From Enterococcus florum (lineage in GTDB: Bacteria > Bacillota > Bacilli > Lactobacillales > Enterococcaceae), in NCBI RefSeq assembly GCF_004309355.1, contig NZ_BJCC01000007.1:90985-154984 (forward strand): a stretch of DNA of 64,000 nucleotides, written 5' to 3'. Position 1 is the first letter of the stretch. Every line of letters starts with the position of its first letter. Below are positions 17,496-26,817 of the stretch, in pieces. A program made the translations under genes and the position numbers. The notes under the pieces are model-generated. The model did no database searches. It was given only the letters and a program-made list of their open reading frames with translations, and had not been told where the DNA came from.

Positions 17496-19838
17496 TTAAT
17501 CTGCCCGCAAAGCGATCGCTGCATCTTTCTTGGCAGCCATTCGTGCTGGGATATGTCCGCCAATCATGGTCAGCACTGTCGACACAAGAATCAATACAAT
17601 GCCGTGAACGGGATTTAATTGAGCCACGTTTTCAAGCTCCGTCATGTTGTACAAAATCTGGTTGATCGGGAAGGTGGCCAACCAGGCGATCAACACACCT
17701 AAAGTCCCCGAAGCCAAGCCCAAAATGCAGGTTTCTGCGTCGAACACGCGGGTGATATCTTTTTTCCGAGCGCCCAAGGCCTTCAGCACACCGATCTCTT
17801 TGGTTCGTTCGATCACAGAGGTATAGGTGATAATCCCAATCATGATCATGCTGGTCACCAGTGAAATGCCTGCAAAGGCTACTAAGACGTAAGTGATGGC
17901 ATCCATCAATCCGCCTGTTAAGGAAGTCATCGTCCCTGCTAAATCTTGGTAGATGATCCGGTCTTCTTTACTCTTGCCTTCGTTGTACTTATCCAAATAG
18001 TTCAAGACCTCTTCTTTGTCCTGAAAGTTGTTCGGATAGATCATGATGCTGTAAGGAATGCTGTCACCGCCAAGGTAGGCCAAGGTGCTCTCTTTAGTCG
18101 ACTCATCCAAAGGCTCATTGGTCATTACATTCGTGTCGCTTTCTCTTTGTGCGGTCACGATGGCAGAATCCTGGTTCTCATTCACAATAGTTTGCGTCAG
18201 CTCATTGCTGTAGGCGATCCCGGGTGCCAGCAGGTTCATAGTTGAATCGGATTTGACCCGCAAAATTCCGGAGATTCTCAATTCTTGATTGTCCGCTTTG
18301 TTATAGACTTCTTCGTAGTTGGTATTCGGAACAAAGTTGCCTGTGGGTAATTCTGTATAATAATCATTGTTGTGGACCAGCTTAAACGTAGTACCTACAA
18401 TGTTTTTAAAGTCGATCTTCTCGCCGTCCTTCACATCAAAGCCTAAGTTCTTTAAAGAATTGATGTTGGTGCTGTTGTTGCCGTCAACGATCAAAACCAC
18501 ATCCGTGGCTGCTTTAGGATATTCGCCATTCAACAGGCTGTAGTTTTCTTGCAGGAAGGTATTCTTTCCTCCGTCCAATTGTGTCGGGAAGGAAGACACA
18601 CCGATCCCTGTCATATTGGCCATCGCATTGGTCATGCCGGCGCTGGCGCTGTCAGGTGCATCGTTGGAAAGCTTGACTGGTTCCGCTGTTCCATCGACCT
18701 CTCTTAACAAATTCATACCGACCAATCGAGTAAAACCGATGTTGTTGCTGAGATTTGGGTCAATATTTTCAACATAATCCACGTATTCTTGATCGATCTT
18801 ATTCGAATGCTGAGCCCGATCCTGGTCACTGATCTTTACGGTCACCTGATCAGTGTCTGGATAAGTCGCCTCGTCTGTTCCTAAAGCTTCACGTCGGTTT
18901 TCACTGCGGTCAGTAGCGACCTGTGAGATCGTGATTGGAAACTGTGCCAGGGTTTCTGACTGGGTTTCATCGATCTGTTTTTGAAAACCGCTGGACAAGG
19001 CCAACACGATCCCGATGCTGATGATCCCAATACTTGAAGCAAAGGCGGTCAAAAAAGTCCGTCCCTTTTTCGTCCGCAGGTTATTAAACGACAGCTTCAA
19101 GGCAGTCATAAATTTCATTTTGGTGCGCTTCAAAATGAATTGGTCCGATTTTGGTCGTTCCTGATGGGGATGCGAATCGCTCATAATTTTTCCATCTGAG
19201 AAACGAATAATACGGTCGGCGTATTCATCAGCGATCGAAGGGTTATGGGTCACCATGATGACTAATTTTTCTTTAGACAGCTCCTGGATCAGGTTCATAA
19301 TCTGCACGCTGGTCTCCGTATCCAGAGCACCTGTCGGCTCGTCACACAACAGGATATCAGGATCATTGGCCAACGCTCGTGCAATGGCCACCCGCTGCAT
19401 TTGTCCTCCGGAAAGCTGGTTCGGTCTTTTGTGCATATGCTCGCCCAAGCCGACTCTGCGCAGGGCATCCTCTGCTTTTTTGGTTTTTTCTTCTTTTGAG
19501 ACACCGCTCAGGGTCATCCCCAGCTCGACATTGTCGATAATCCCCAAATGACTGATCAGGTTATAGCTTTGGAATACAAAGCCGATTGAATTGTTTCGGT
19601 AGGCGTCCCAGTCGCCCTCTTTAAAGGTTTTGGTAGACTTTCCATTGATAACCATGTCGCCGGAATCGTAGTTGTCTAAGCCGCCGATAACGTTCAGCAA
19701 AGTGGTCTTCCCCGAGCCGCTGGCACCGAGGATCGCGACAAATTCCTGCCGACGAAATGCGACGGAGACACCATCCAGTGCTTTCGTCGTGGTGTCGCCA
19801 ACGTGGTAATGTTTTTTTATATTTTTTAGTTCTAACAT
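17496..19838 (-). CDS. MacB-like ABC exporter, fused ATPase and FtsX-type permease
   Basis: A 780-residue fusion. The N-terminal ATPase has Walker A GASGSGKTT, signature LSGGQMQR, and Walker B ILLCDEPTGALD. After a basic linker come a first membrane helix (about residues 265-290), a large extracytoplasmic domain of some 330 residues, and three C-terminal helices with the FtsX signature (VIERTKEIGVLKALGARKKDI). Such transporters act as mechanotransmitters or exporters of peptides and antibiotics. The start at 19838 has AAAGGA nine bases upstream. It is divergent from a response regulator/histidine kinase pair, which probably controls it. The substrate is unknown. Confidence 0.85.
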   Translation of the reverse strand: MLELKNIKKHYHVGDTTTKALDGVSVAFRRQEFVAILGASGSGKTTLLNVIGGLDNYDSGDMVINGKSTKTFKEGDWDAYRNNSIGFVFQSYNLISHLGIIDNVELGMTLSGVSKEEKTKKAEDALRRVGLGEHMHKRPNQLSGGQMQRVAIARALANDPDILLCDEPTGALDTETSVQIMNLIQELSKEKLVIMVTHNPSIADEYADRIIRFSDGKIMSDSHPHQERPKSDQFILKRTKMKFMTALKLSFNNLRTKKGRTFLTAFASSIGIISIGIVLALSSGFQKQIDETQSETLAQFPITISQVATDRSENRREALGTDEATYPDTDQVTVKISDQDRAQHSNKIDQEYVDYVENIDPNLSNNIGFTRLVGMNLLREVDGTAEPVKLSNDAPDSASAGMTNAMANMTGIGVSSFPTQLDGGKNTFLQENYSLLNGEYPKAATDVVLIVDGNNSTNINSLKNLGFDVKDGEKIDFKNIVGTTFKLVHNNDYYTELPTGNFVPNTNYEEVYNKADNQELRISGILRVKSDSTMNLLAPGIAYSNELTQTIVNENQDSAIVTAQRESDTNVMTNEPLDESTKESTLAYLGGDSIPYSIMIYPNNFQDKEEVLNYLDKYNEGKSKEDRIIYQDLAGTMTSLTGGLMDAITYVLVAFAGISLVTSMIMIGIITYTSVIERTKEIGVLKALGARKKDITRVFDAETCILGLASGTLGVLIAWLATFPINQILYNMTELENVAQLNPVHGIVLILVSTVLTMIGGHIPARMAAKKDAAIALRAD

Positions 19839-19969
19839 CGCGTTCATTCCTTTATGATTAGTATAGCGTTGAAGATAGCAGAGCTATATTAACTCAAGAT
19901 GAACAAACTCTTCATACTGAGTTCACAACAATTAGTTACTATTATCAAGCAAAAGGGAGGTTAACGCAA

Positions 19970-20644
19970 ATGAATCACCTGTTGATCGTAGAAGATGATG
20001 AAAACTTATTATTCCTGTATCAATCGATTTTGGAGCAGCATGATTTTACCGTTTCACTGGCTGCCAATGGGCTAGAAGCGTTGGCTATTTTAGATAAACA
20101 ACACATTGATTTGATGATCACTGACATTATGATGCCAGATATGGATGGGTATGAATTGACCACCGATCTTAGAGAAGCCGGCTATGACCTGCCGATCCTG
20201 ATGATCACGGCTAAGAATTCTTTTCTAGACAAGAAAAAAGGCTTTGGCATCGGTGTCGATGATTACATGGTCAAGCCGATCGATTTGAATGAGATGGTTT
20301 TGCGGGTGGAGGCTTTGCTGCGGCGGGCCCAGATCGTTCATACGAAAACATTGCAGATGGGCAATACTCAGTTGAGCCAAGAAACGTACCAAGTACATGC
20401 ACAAGGAAAAACAGAGACTCTGCCGCAAAAAGAATTTCTGCTGCTGTATAAGCTGCTGGCTTATCCGAATAAAATTTTTACCCGCCAACAACTGATGGAT
20501 GAAATCTGGGGACTAGATTCTGACAGCGATGAGCGAACGATCGACGTGCACATCAAACGGCTGCGGCAAAAATTTCAGGACAATCCTGATTTTTCGATCG
20601 AGACCATTCGAGGGCTGGGCTACAAAGCGGTGATCTGCGCATGA
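19970..20644 (+). CDS. OmpR/PhoB-family response regulator
   Basis: A 224-residue regulator. The receiver has acidic residues VEDDE and phospho-acceptor Asp in DLMITDIMMPDMDG, and Lys in DDYMVKPID. The C-terminal winged helix has ERTIDVHIKRLRQK. The start ATG at 19970 follows GGGAGG. Its stop overlaps the kinase start by four bases (ATGA). It is likely to bind the 120-base intergenic region shared with the exporter gene, where TTCA repeats spaced 11 bases (near 19909-19925) could be its site. Confidence 0.92.
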   Translation: MNHLLIVEDDENLLFLYQSILEQHDFTVSLAANGLEALAILDKQHIDLMITDIMMPDMDGYELTTDLREAGYDLPILMITAKNSFLDKKKGFGIGVDDYMVKPIDLNEMVLRVEALLRRAQIVHTKTLQMGNTQLSQETYQVHAQGKTETLPQKEFLLLYKLLAYPNKIFTRQQLMDEIWGLDSDSDERTIDVHIKRLRQKFQDNPDFSIETIRGLGYKAVICA

Positions 20645-21720
20645 AAAAAAAGGTCCACTCCTCTTTAGGAATTTATTTTACCTGCATCATTTTCCTGATC
20701 ATGGTCTTGACGCTGCTGGTTTTTATTTCTTCTATCTTGCTCTTGCGTCGATTTGATTTTCTGATTCCCAGTCACCGCGGCCGCCTGTTTCCACTGGCGA
20801 TTATCGGCCTGATCAGTTTGATCGTGGGTTCTACTGTTTCAGCAGTCGTCACCAAACGGATTTTGAAGCCGATCGCCCAACTGCGCCAGGCGATGAACCA
20901 GGTATCCCAAGGCGATTTCTCCATAGAACTGCCCGAATCACAAAAGGTTGAAGATGTCCAGCAGCTGTACCATGACTTCAATGTGATGGTCCGAGAGTTA
21001 AACAGCATTGAGACCCTGCGCAATGACTTTGTGTCTACCATATCTCACGAGTTCAAAACACCGGTTGCGACCATTCGCGGTTACGTGCAGCTGCTGCAAA
21101 ACAATCAGCTCACCCCGCAGCAAAAAAAAGCCTACCTGGAACGTATGCTTGATGGGACCCAACAATTGTCCCAGCTGGCGGAAAATAGTTTAAAGCTGAC
21201 TAAGTTGGAGACACAGGGCATTCACCTTCCCAATCAAGCCTTTCGTTTAGATGAACAAATTCGAGAGGTAATTTTATTTTTGCAGCCTAAATGGGAGGAA
21301 CAAGAGATCAACCTTAATATCGAATTGACCAAGGTGGTTTATGTTGGCAACGAGGAATTGCTGTATCAGGTCTGGCTGAACCTGTTGGACAATGCGATCA
21401 AGTATAGTCCTAACGCTAGCACCTTGAGTGTCCAGCTGGTCGTTGAGGAACAAACGATCCGTATCGCTATCTCTGATGAAGGCATCGGAATGACCCAAAA
21501 AACGCTGGCCCGGATCTTTGAAAAATTCTACCAGGCAGATACCAGCCGCCAAACCAAAGGCAATGGATTAGGCTTAGCGTTAGTCAAACAAATCATTGTT
21601 TTGCATAAAGGTACCATCAAGGTTCAAAGTCAATTGGGCCTTGGCAGTACCTTTCAGGTCACTTTGCCAAACAACAGAAAAAAGCAAGATAAAAATCCTA
21701 CTTCGTTCACAAATCCTTAA
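20641..21720 (+). CDS. Sensor histidine kinase with minimal extracellular loop
   Basis: A 359-residue kinase: membrane helices at about residues 10-35 and 47-70, with only some ten residues outside (FLIPSHRGRL), then HAMP, HisKA with the phospho-acceptor His in ISHEFKTPVATIRGY, and HATPase with N-box LLDNAIKYSP, G1 SDEGIGM, and GNGLGLALVK. The tiny loop suggests sensing within the membrane or through the divergent exporter rather than by a ligand domain. It is co-translated with the response regulator. Confidence 0.92.
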   Translation: MKKKVHSSLGIYFTCIIFLIMVLTLLVFISSILLLRRFDFLIPSHRGRLFPLAIIGLISLIVGSTVSAVVTKRILKPIAQLRQAMNQVSQGDFSIELPESQKVEDVQQLYHDFNVMVRELNSIETLRNDFVSTISHEFKTPVATIRGYVQLLQNNQLTPQQKKAYLERMLDGTQQLSQLAENSLKLTKLETQGIHLPNQAFRLDEQIREVILFLQPKWEEQEINLNIELTKVVYVGNEELLYQVWLNLLDNAIKYSPNASTLSVQLVVEEQTIRIAISDEGIGMTQKTLARIFEKFYQADTSRQTKGNGLGLALVKQIIVLHKGTIKVQSQLGLGSTFQVTLPNNRKKQDKNPTSFTNP

Positions 21721-21761
21721 CGATTTTTAAGTATGCTGTTTATACAGAGAGGAAGATCTTC

Positions 21762-22061
21762 ATGAAACAGGAAACGAAACCTATTTACTTTATTGAAGAA
21801 ACTCAAAACATCGAAGGGGCATATGTAGAAGTTCGCACCTTGTATGTCGCTGATAACAAAGAACAAGCAAAAGAAGCCTACGATCAATTGTTGAAAGAAG
21901 ACACACGAAAATCCTTTGGCCTGCTATTGAATGAGTATGTCATCAAGGCAGACCACAGCTATTTTGTAAATCTGCTGCGCTCTTGGAAAAACCTGCCGGC
22001 AGAATTCTACCGTAAAATGCAGATCATGACCTACCGCCCTTTAGCCGAATACCAAGGATAA
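21762..22061 (+). CDS. Conserved-looking hypothetical protein, 99 residues
   Basis: Not recognised. A soluble, charged product with predicted beta-alpha pattern (KPIYFIEETQN, VEVRTLYVADNKEQAKEAYDQLL). AGGAAG precedes the ATG. It sits 41 bases after the histidine kinase and before a strong terminator, so it is probably the third gene of that operon. Confidence 0.6.
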   Translation: MKQETKPIYFIEETQNIEGAYVEVRTLYVADNKEQAKEAYDQLLKEDTRKSFGLLLNEYVIKADHSYFVNLLRSWKNLPAEFYRKMQIMTYRPLAEYQG

Positions 22062-22070
22062 CCAACGATC

Positions 22071-22114
22071 AATCAGCTAGCCCTTCTGGAAGATGACTAG
22101 CTGATTGCTTTTTT
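22071..22114 (+). terminator. Terminator of the two-component operon
   Basis: AATCAGCTAG and CTAGCTGATT form a ten-pair stem, followed by GC and six T. Confidence 0.88.
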
Positions 22115-22136
22115 GATTCTGAAAGTGAAAAAAGTG

Positions 22137-22454
22137 TCACATCAACGACAGCAAAAAGACGGCCGCCAAACCGGTGATCACTGATAACGCCATTGATTTG
22201 GTTTTGTAGGCTACTCCGGCCACTAGAAACATAGCGATGATCCGAATATTGCCGCCCAGTTCAAAATGTTCATGACTTATGAACACATCCTTGAAGACCA
22301 AAGCCGCAAACAAAGAAATCGGCACAAATTTCATCCACTCACTGAACCAGTGAGGGACCTGACGTTGTGAAAAATACAGCATCGGCACGACTCTTGGCAG
22401 GTAAGACGCAGCAAATAAGCACAAGATCAGACCAAAGAGCAGCAGCTTACTCAT
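22137..22454 (-). CDS. azlD: AzlD-type branched-chain amino acid exporter subunit
   Basis: A 105-residue protein with four predicted membrane helices, the small partner of AzlC. The start (MSKLLLFGLIL) is at 22454, seven bases after AGGAGG and overlapping the azlC stop by eight bases, so the two are translationally coupled. AzlCD pairs export branched-chain amino acids or analogues; the substrate is inferred. Confidence 0.85.
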   Translation of the reverse strand: MSKLLLFGLILCLFAASYLPRVVPMLYFSQRQVPHWFSEWMKFVPISLFAALVFKDVFISHEHFELGGNIRIIAMFLVAGVAYKTKSMALSVITGLAAVFLLSLM

Positions 22455-23178
22455 GAGGAACCTCCTCCTTGGCTGCCGGCAGCTTTTTGCCAGCTTCAGT
22501 GAAGTTACGCTCAACAAAATAGCCGATCAAGGAAGCCAGCACGGTAGCTAGAATCAGACCAAAGGTATTCTTTAAGAGCAGCACAAACAACACGGCCAAA
22601 AGCCCTGATAAGAGCCCTATCATCAGCAGCAAGCGGTTTTTCAGCTGCATCATGAACATGAAAATGAACATAGCCGTCAACGCAAAATGCACCAGCTCCG
22701 TATCGATCGCAATGACCGAACCAAACAAGGTCCCTAAAAGCGTACTGCCTGTCCAAGCCAGCAAGGAAAGCCAATTGACCATCAAGGCCTTGCGATGCGT
22801 CCAGCTAACGTCTGTCGAAAAATGCAGATAATTAACTGCATAATTTTCATCGTTCATTGATTGTGAGAAGATCGCTAAAAAACCGCGGTTCTCCTGTTTG
22901 AAAAAATAAGAAAGACTCGATCCCAGCAGCGCATAACGCAGCTCCAAAAAGAAAACCATTAAAATAATCGAGCTAAATGACGCATGGACCGCCAGCAGAG
23001 ATACGATCAAAAATTGAGCACCTCCAGAAAAGACCAGCAGCGAAAGCAGTCCCGTCAAAAAAAGTGTGAAACCAACCTTCTGCAGCAGCATTCCGCAGGC
23101 CAGTCCAACTGGCAAATAACTGAGGCACAAGGGCAGAACAGCCGTAAAGGCCTGCTTCCAAGATGTCTGATTTAACAT
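22447..23178 (-). CDS. azlC: AzlC-type branched-chain amino acid exporter
   Basis: A 243-residue membrane protein with the family opening (FTAVLPLCLSYLPVGLACGMLLQK), FSGGAQFL, and FFLELRYALLGSSLSYFF. The start at MLNQTSWK (23178) has AAGGA nine bases upstream; two earlier Met codons overlap or abut that site. The C-terminal tail is hydrophilic (EAGKKLPAAKEEVPHE). It forms an operon with azlD. Confidence 0.88.
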   Translation of the reverse strand: MLNQTSWKQAFTAVLPLCLSYLPVGLACGMLLQKVGFTLFLTGLLSLLVFSGGAQFLIVSLLAVHASFSSIILMVFFLELRYALLGSSLSYFFKQENRGFLAIFSQSMNDENYAVNYLHFSTDVSWTHRKALMVNWLSLLAWTGSTLLGTLFGSVIAIDTELVHFALTAMFIFMFMMQLKNRLLLMIGLLSGLLAVLFVLLLKNTFGLILATVLASLIGYFVERNFTEAGKKLPAAKEEVPHE

Positions 23179-23554
23179 GAACATGATTCCTTCCAAACCA
23201 TCAAGATAAAAAAGCATTCCCATTCTAACATAAAGGTGTAAGAATGTATCTGTTCATTAATCTTTTCTGAAACTGAAATTAATCTTTACGGAAACATGCT
23301 TCTTCAAGCACCATCAGTGGTCCTGTAAGGAATTGGAAAAGTAATCGCCCTTTTTGTCCGGCTACCTTCGCTGAATCCGATCCATCAGTCGCTTTCGCTT
23401 CTTAGATACTTCGGGTCTGGCGTTGGTCAGTTGCACATTGATCAGAGAGGTGGCTTCCGTTTCACGCACTAAGGCAAGTTCAGATTTCCCCACTTTCCCT
23501 TTCCCTTCTTTTTGAAATTGTGATAGGATAGTTCCAGAAAAGAGATGAGAATTC
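23179..23554. other. Intergenic region of about 375 bases
   Basis: Divergent region between azlC and the DUF1275 gene. I see an extended -10 (TGA TAGGAT, near 23519) for the plus-strand gene. A 64-codon minus-strand frame at 23362-23556 has no ribosome-binding site and is not accepted. Confidence 0.4.
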
Positions 23555-24244
23555 ATGCAATCCAGCTTTCACGAGCAGCGTTCCGTGGGATTGCTGCTGA
23601 CGTTTAGCAGCGGCATGATAGACAGCTACACTTATATCCGGTATGAGGCTTTTGCCTCTGCTCAAACAGGAAACTTGATCTTAGCAGTCACCCAAGCAGT
23701 GGATCACCAATGGACCAGTGTTGGAAAGAAGCTTTTATCCACCTTCTTTTTCTTTTTGGGTATTCTGTTGGCCAAATACTTGATCGACTATTTCAGAGCA
23801 AGGGAGATCCACTTTTGGCGTCTATTTTTATTGTATTTTGAAGCTGTCGTATTCTTTTTGAGCAGCTTGCCTCAGTTGGCCCCCCACCCTTCGATAATCA
23901 CTGTCTTGATTGCCTTTACAACGGCGATTCAATGGGTGGCCTTTGATAAAATTAATGGACTGGCTTATACAAATCTGTTTACCACCGGAAATCTCAAAGG
24001 GGTGGCAACGAATTTGTACGACTATTTAATCCATCGCGAGGATCCGGCAAAGGAGCGTTTTTTCCATTATTCATCCGTCGTGCTCGCCTTCTTAACCGGC
24101 GTGATCGGGATGGTGGTTTCCTACCATTCCTGGGGCGAAGCTTCGATCCTGCTGGTTTCGAGCTTATTTTTGGCATTAGCCCTAAGCCAATCCTTCTTGC
24201 TCTGGCGCTTTTACCATTACGAACACTTCCAAGACACAAAATAA
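23555..24244 (+). CDS. YoaK-type DUF1275 membrane protein
   Basis: A 229-residue protein with six predicted membrane helices and the family signature SSGMIDSYTYIRYEAFASAQTG, plus FTTGNLKGVATNLYDYL. DUF1275 members are uncharacterised, with SulP-like suggestions. The ATG at 23555 follows a weak site. Convergent with the aldehyde dehydrogenase gene and separated by a two-way terminator. Confidence 0.85.
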   Translation: MQSSFHEQRSVGLLLTFSSGMIDSYTYIRYEAFASAQTGNLILAVTQAVDHQWTSVGKKLLSTFFFFLGILLAKYLIDYFRAREIHFWRLFLLYFEAVVFFLSSLPQLAPHPSIITVLIAFTTAIQWVAFDKINGLAYTNLFTTGNLKGVATNLYDYLIHREDPAKERFFHYSSVVLAFLTGVIGMVVSYHSWGEASILLVSSLFLALALSQSFLLWRFYHYEHFQDTK

Positions 24245-24270
24245 TCCTGCAGTCCAGCTGCAGGATTATT
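24242..24270. terminator. Two-way terminator
   Basis: TAATCCTGCAG and CTGCAGGATTA form an 11-pair stem with loop TCCAG; T-rich on both sides. It serves the DUF1275 and aldehyde dehydrogenase genes. Confidence 0.8.
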
Positions 24271-24278
24271 TCTTTAGA

Positions 24279-25739
24279 TCAAAAAGGATAGTGGCCCTTT
24301 CCAGCGTTTGTCGTGACCCATTGTACCCGAGTAAATTCTTCCAATACCCATTCACCATTGAAACGTCCGATACCCGAATTTTTCTCTCCGCCGAACGGCG
24401 CATTCGGCTGATCATCGACTGTCAGCCCATTGATATGGCACATGCCTGCTTCGATTTCATTCGCCAGCTGTCTGCCCTTCGCTAGATCCTTGGTAAACAA
24501 AGCGCTGGACAAGCCATATTCCGTATCGTTTGCTGCTTTAATCGCTGATTCGGTATCTTTTACTTTCAGAATCGGCAGAACCGGACCAAAAATTTCTTCG
24601 TGGAAAATCTCCAATGCCGGGTCTTCCGATACGAGTACAAAAGGTTCGATCATCTGATCCTGGATCGTGCCCTCAACTAAAAATTTGGCGCCGGCTTCTT
24701 GTGCTCTTTTAATGATATCCCGAATTTGATCCGTTTGCTTTTGGTTGATGATCGGACCAACCACCGTGCCCTCATTCGACGGGTCTCCAACACCTAATTC
24801 CTTCACCCTGTCCACTACTCGATGGACAAAGTCGTCAAAAATTTCTTCAGCAACGATCGCTCGGTTGGCCGACATACAAATCTGACCAGAATGCATGAAT
24901 TTGCTAACCACCAACGCATGAGCGGCTTCTTCAAGGTCAGCGTCCTCTAAGACGATAAAAGGAGAATTCCCGCCCAATTCCAAAGCCACCTGCTTAATTT
25001 TCTTGCCGCTCATCGCATGGCTGGCAATGTTTTTTCCCACGGCTGTCGACCCAGTAAAGGAGATAAAGTCTGGGATCGGATGCTCTACGAAATAATCCCC
25101 GATCTCGCTGCCGCTGCCTACCGTCACATTGACCAGTCCTTTTGGCACGCCGGCTTCTTCGAAAATCTTAGCTGGCAAAAGACCTCCTGTCACTGGACTG
25201 TCGCTGGCCGGTTTGATGACGACACCATTTCCTGCAGCCAAGGCTGGAGCCAACGAACGCATCGTCAAATGAAACGGAAAATTCCAAGGACTGATGATCC
25301 CAATGACTCCAACCGGGCGGTGCGTCACAAAGCTTTCCTCCTGCGGCTTATTCGTGGGCAGGAGTTTGCCTTCAAGCCGCATGGGAAAGCTGACAGCCTC
25401 TTGAGTGATTCCTTGTGCCAGACTGACTTCCAGTCCAGCCTTGATGGTTGTTGCTCCGCCTTCCTTGATCAGCCATTCTGCAATATCTGCCTGCTTCTCT
25501 TCGATCAGATTCGCTGCCTTTTGCAGGATGTCGCTGCGTTCCTGAGGCGTTTTATCCATCCAAATCCTCTGCGCTCTTTCGGCAGCTTGATAGGCTTCAT
25601 CTACATCTTCGGTGCTGGCACCTTGAATTGTTAGGATCGTTTCTTGAGTGTAAGGATTTTTGTTCTCATTAACGTGCTCAGAATCCTTGCCTGTCTTCCA
25701 GTGTCCGCCAATAAATTGCTTGTCAAACTGGTTTTCCAT
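24279..25739 (-). CDS. NAD(P)-dependent aldehyde dehydrogenase
   Basis: Oxidises an aldehyde to the acid. The 486-residue product has the catalytic Glu in LELGGNSPF, the nucleophile Cys in GQICMSANR, and PWNFPFHLT and FTGSTAVGKNIA in the cofactor site. It is closest in style to the vanillin/benzaldehyde group (YfmT-like), but the substrate is not determined. The start is MENQFDKQF at 25739, eight bases after GGAGAGG. Monocistronic. Confidence 0.9.
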   Translation of the reverse strand: MENQFDKQFIGGHWKTGKDSEHVNENKNPYTQETILTIQGASTEDVDEAYQAAERAQRIWMDKTPQERSDILQKAANLIEEKQADIAEWLIKEGGATTIKAGLEVSLAQGITQEAVSFPMRLEGKLLPTNKPQEESFVTHRPVGVIGIISPWNFPFHLTMRSLAPALAAGNGVVIKPASDSPVTGGLLPAKIFEEAGVPKGLVNVTVGSGSEIGDYFVEHPIPDFISFTGSTAVGKNIASHAMSGKKIKQVALELGGNSPFIVLEDADLEEAAHALVVSKFMHSGQICMSANRAIVAEEIFDDFVHRVVDRVKELGVGDPSNEGTVVGPIINQKQTDQIRDIIKRAQEAGAKFLVEGTIQDQMIEPFVLVSEDPALEIFHEEIFGPVLPILKVKDTESAIKAANDTEYGLSSALFTKDLAKGRQLANEIEAGMCHINGLTVDDQPNAPFGGEKNSGIGRFNGEWVLEEFTRVQWVTTNAGKGHYPF

Positions 25740-25851
25740 ATTCTTCACCTCTCCTACCTTCCATCATAGAATACGGTTTCAACATCTGGCAAAAAATCGG
25801 CTCATCTCATCTGCGATATCGAAGAAACATAGGCAACCATTTCTTCTTATA

Positions 25852-25882
25852 ACAAAAGAAGACAGATCCCTTTCGATCTGTC
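25852..25882 (-). terminator. Terminator of the DUF4097 gene
   Basis: GACAGATC and GATCTGTC pair across six bases; TTCTTTTG follows on the minus strand. Confidence 0.8.
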
Positions 25883-25890
25883 TCCAGCTG

Positions 25891-26712
25891 TTATTCTTCA
25901 AAGTCAACGTCGATATCCCCATTGGAAGTCGTTACCTTCAGGTCCTTATCCCCTGAGCCGCCCACATTTTTTAAATTATTCGAAGCATTGCTGGTGCGGC
26001 TCTCAATATCATAGTCACTTGCTGAGCCCTTCAGTATACCTCCTACCTCGCTGTTGCTGGTTTCGATGGTCAACGACTTTTCAGCCCCCAGCTGGTCGAA
26101 ATAGATGTCGCCATTGCTGGTTTTGAACCCTCCGTCTTTACAATCCAGCTCGTCGATTTCGATCGAACTGTTGCTGGTTTCAAAGTCCCCATGACCGATC
26201 GTCAGCTGATCCAAGATCAGTTCGCCGTTGCTGGTTTTGGCTTCAAGGGTGTTTTGAACTTTCATGTCTGAAAGTTGGATCTCGCTATTGGAGCTCTGAA
26301 TATTTGCCGATGACAGCGACAAATTCTCTGCCGAAACTTCGCCGTTGCTGGTTTTCACTGACAACTTTTTCAACTGATCTTTGGGTACTTCAACAATGAC
26401 TTCTTCCCGCATCCGAGTGAAATTGAACCACGTGTTCCAGAAAAAGCGCGACTCTTTCTTTTTGAGTGTGACTTTTTTCCCACTGCGGTTGACTTGATAT
26501 TTTTTATTCCGGGTTTCCGTATAACGAATCTTTGTGGCCTGCCCTTTTGTGCCGACAACCGTGACAGGTGTATTTTTATCTTCCACCACGATTTCTTCGA
26601 TCGCTGCCCTAGTTTCAAACTGCTGCTCTGCCTGACGGTTGTGAACGTACATGCTCGTAAAACTGAAAACCGCCAAACCTACTAATACCAAACCAACCAT
26701 TACCTTTTTCAT
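25891..26712 (-). CDS. DUF4097 beta-helix repeat protein, membrane anchored
   Basis: A 273-residue protein with an N-terminal membrane segment (MVGLVLVGLAVFSFTSMYV) and an extracytoplasmic repeat domain. The tripeptide (T/S)SN recurs at about residues 121, 140, 160, 179, 198, 218, 240 and 262, a period of 19-22 residues, as expected for rungs of a parallel beta-helix. This is the LiaG-like DUF4097 family, tied in other Firmicutes to envelope stress, but no two-component genes adjoin it here. The start at 26712 follows GGGAGG; the upstream frame is rejected. Confidence 0.8.
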   Translation of the reverse strand: MKKVMVGLVLVGLAVFSFTSMYVHNRQAEQQFETRAAIEEIVVEDKNTPVTVVGTKGQATKIRYTETRNKKYQVNRSGKKVTLKKKESRFFWNTWFNFTRMREEVIVEVPKDQLKKLSVKTSNGEVSAENLSLSSANIQSSNSEIQLSDMKVQNTLEAKTSNGELILDQLTIGHGDFETSNSSIEIDELDCKDGGFKTSNGDIYFDQLGAEKSLTIETSNSEVGGILKGSASDYDIESRTSNASNNLKNVGGSGDKDLKVTTSNGDIDVDFEE

Positions 26713-26817
26713 ACCTGTTCCTCCCAACGATGGCGCTGCCACCTTTTCCTGCTCTCTTTTCTTTAATCATAAAGCAAATGGCAGAACTCCTCCTACGGCA
26801 TAGGTCTGATTTTTCTC

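Noticed and set aside
23362..23556. 64-codon minus-strand frame upstream of azlC
   Set aside because: No ribosome-binding site before its ATG or an internal GTG, and it overlaps the start region of the DUF1275 gene. Its protein looks low in complexity and unlike any family I know.
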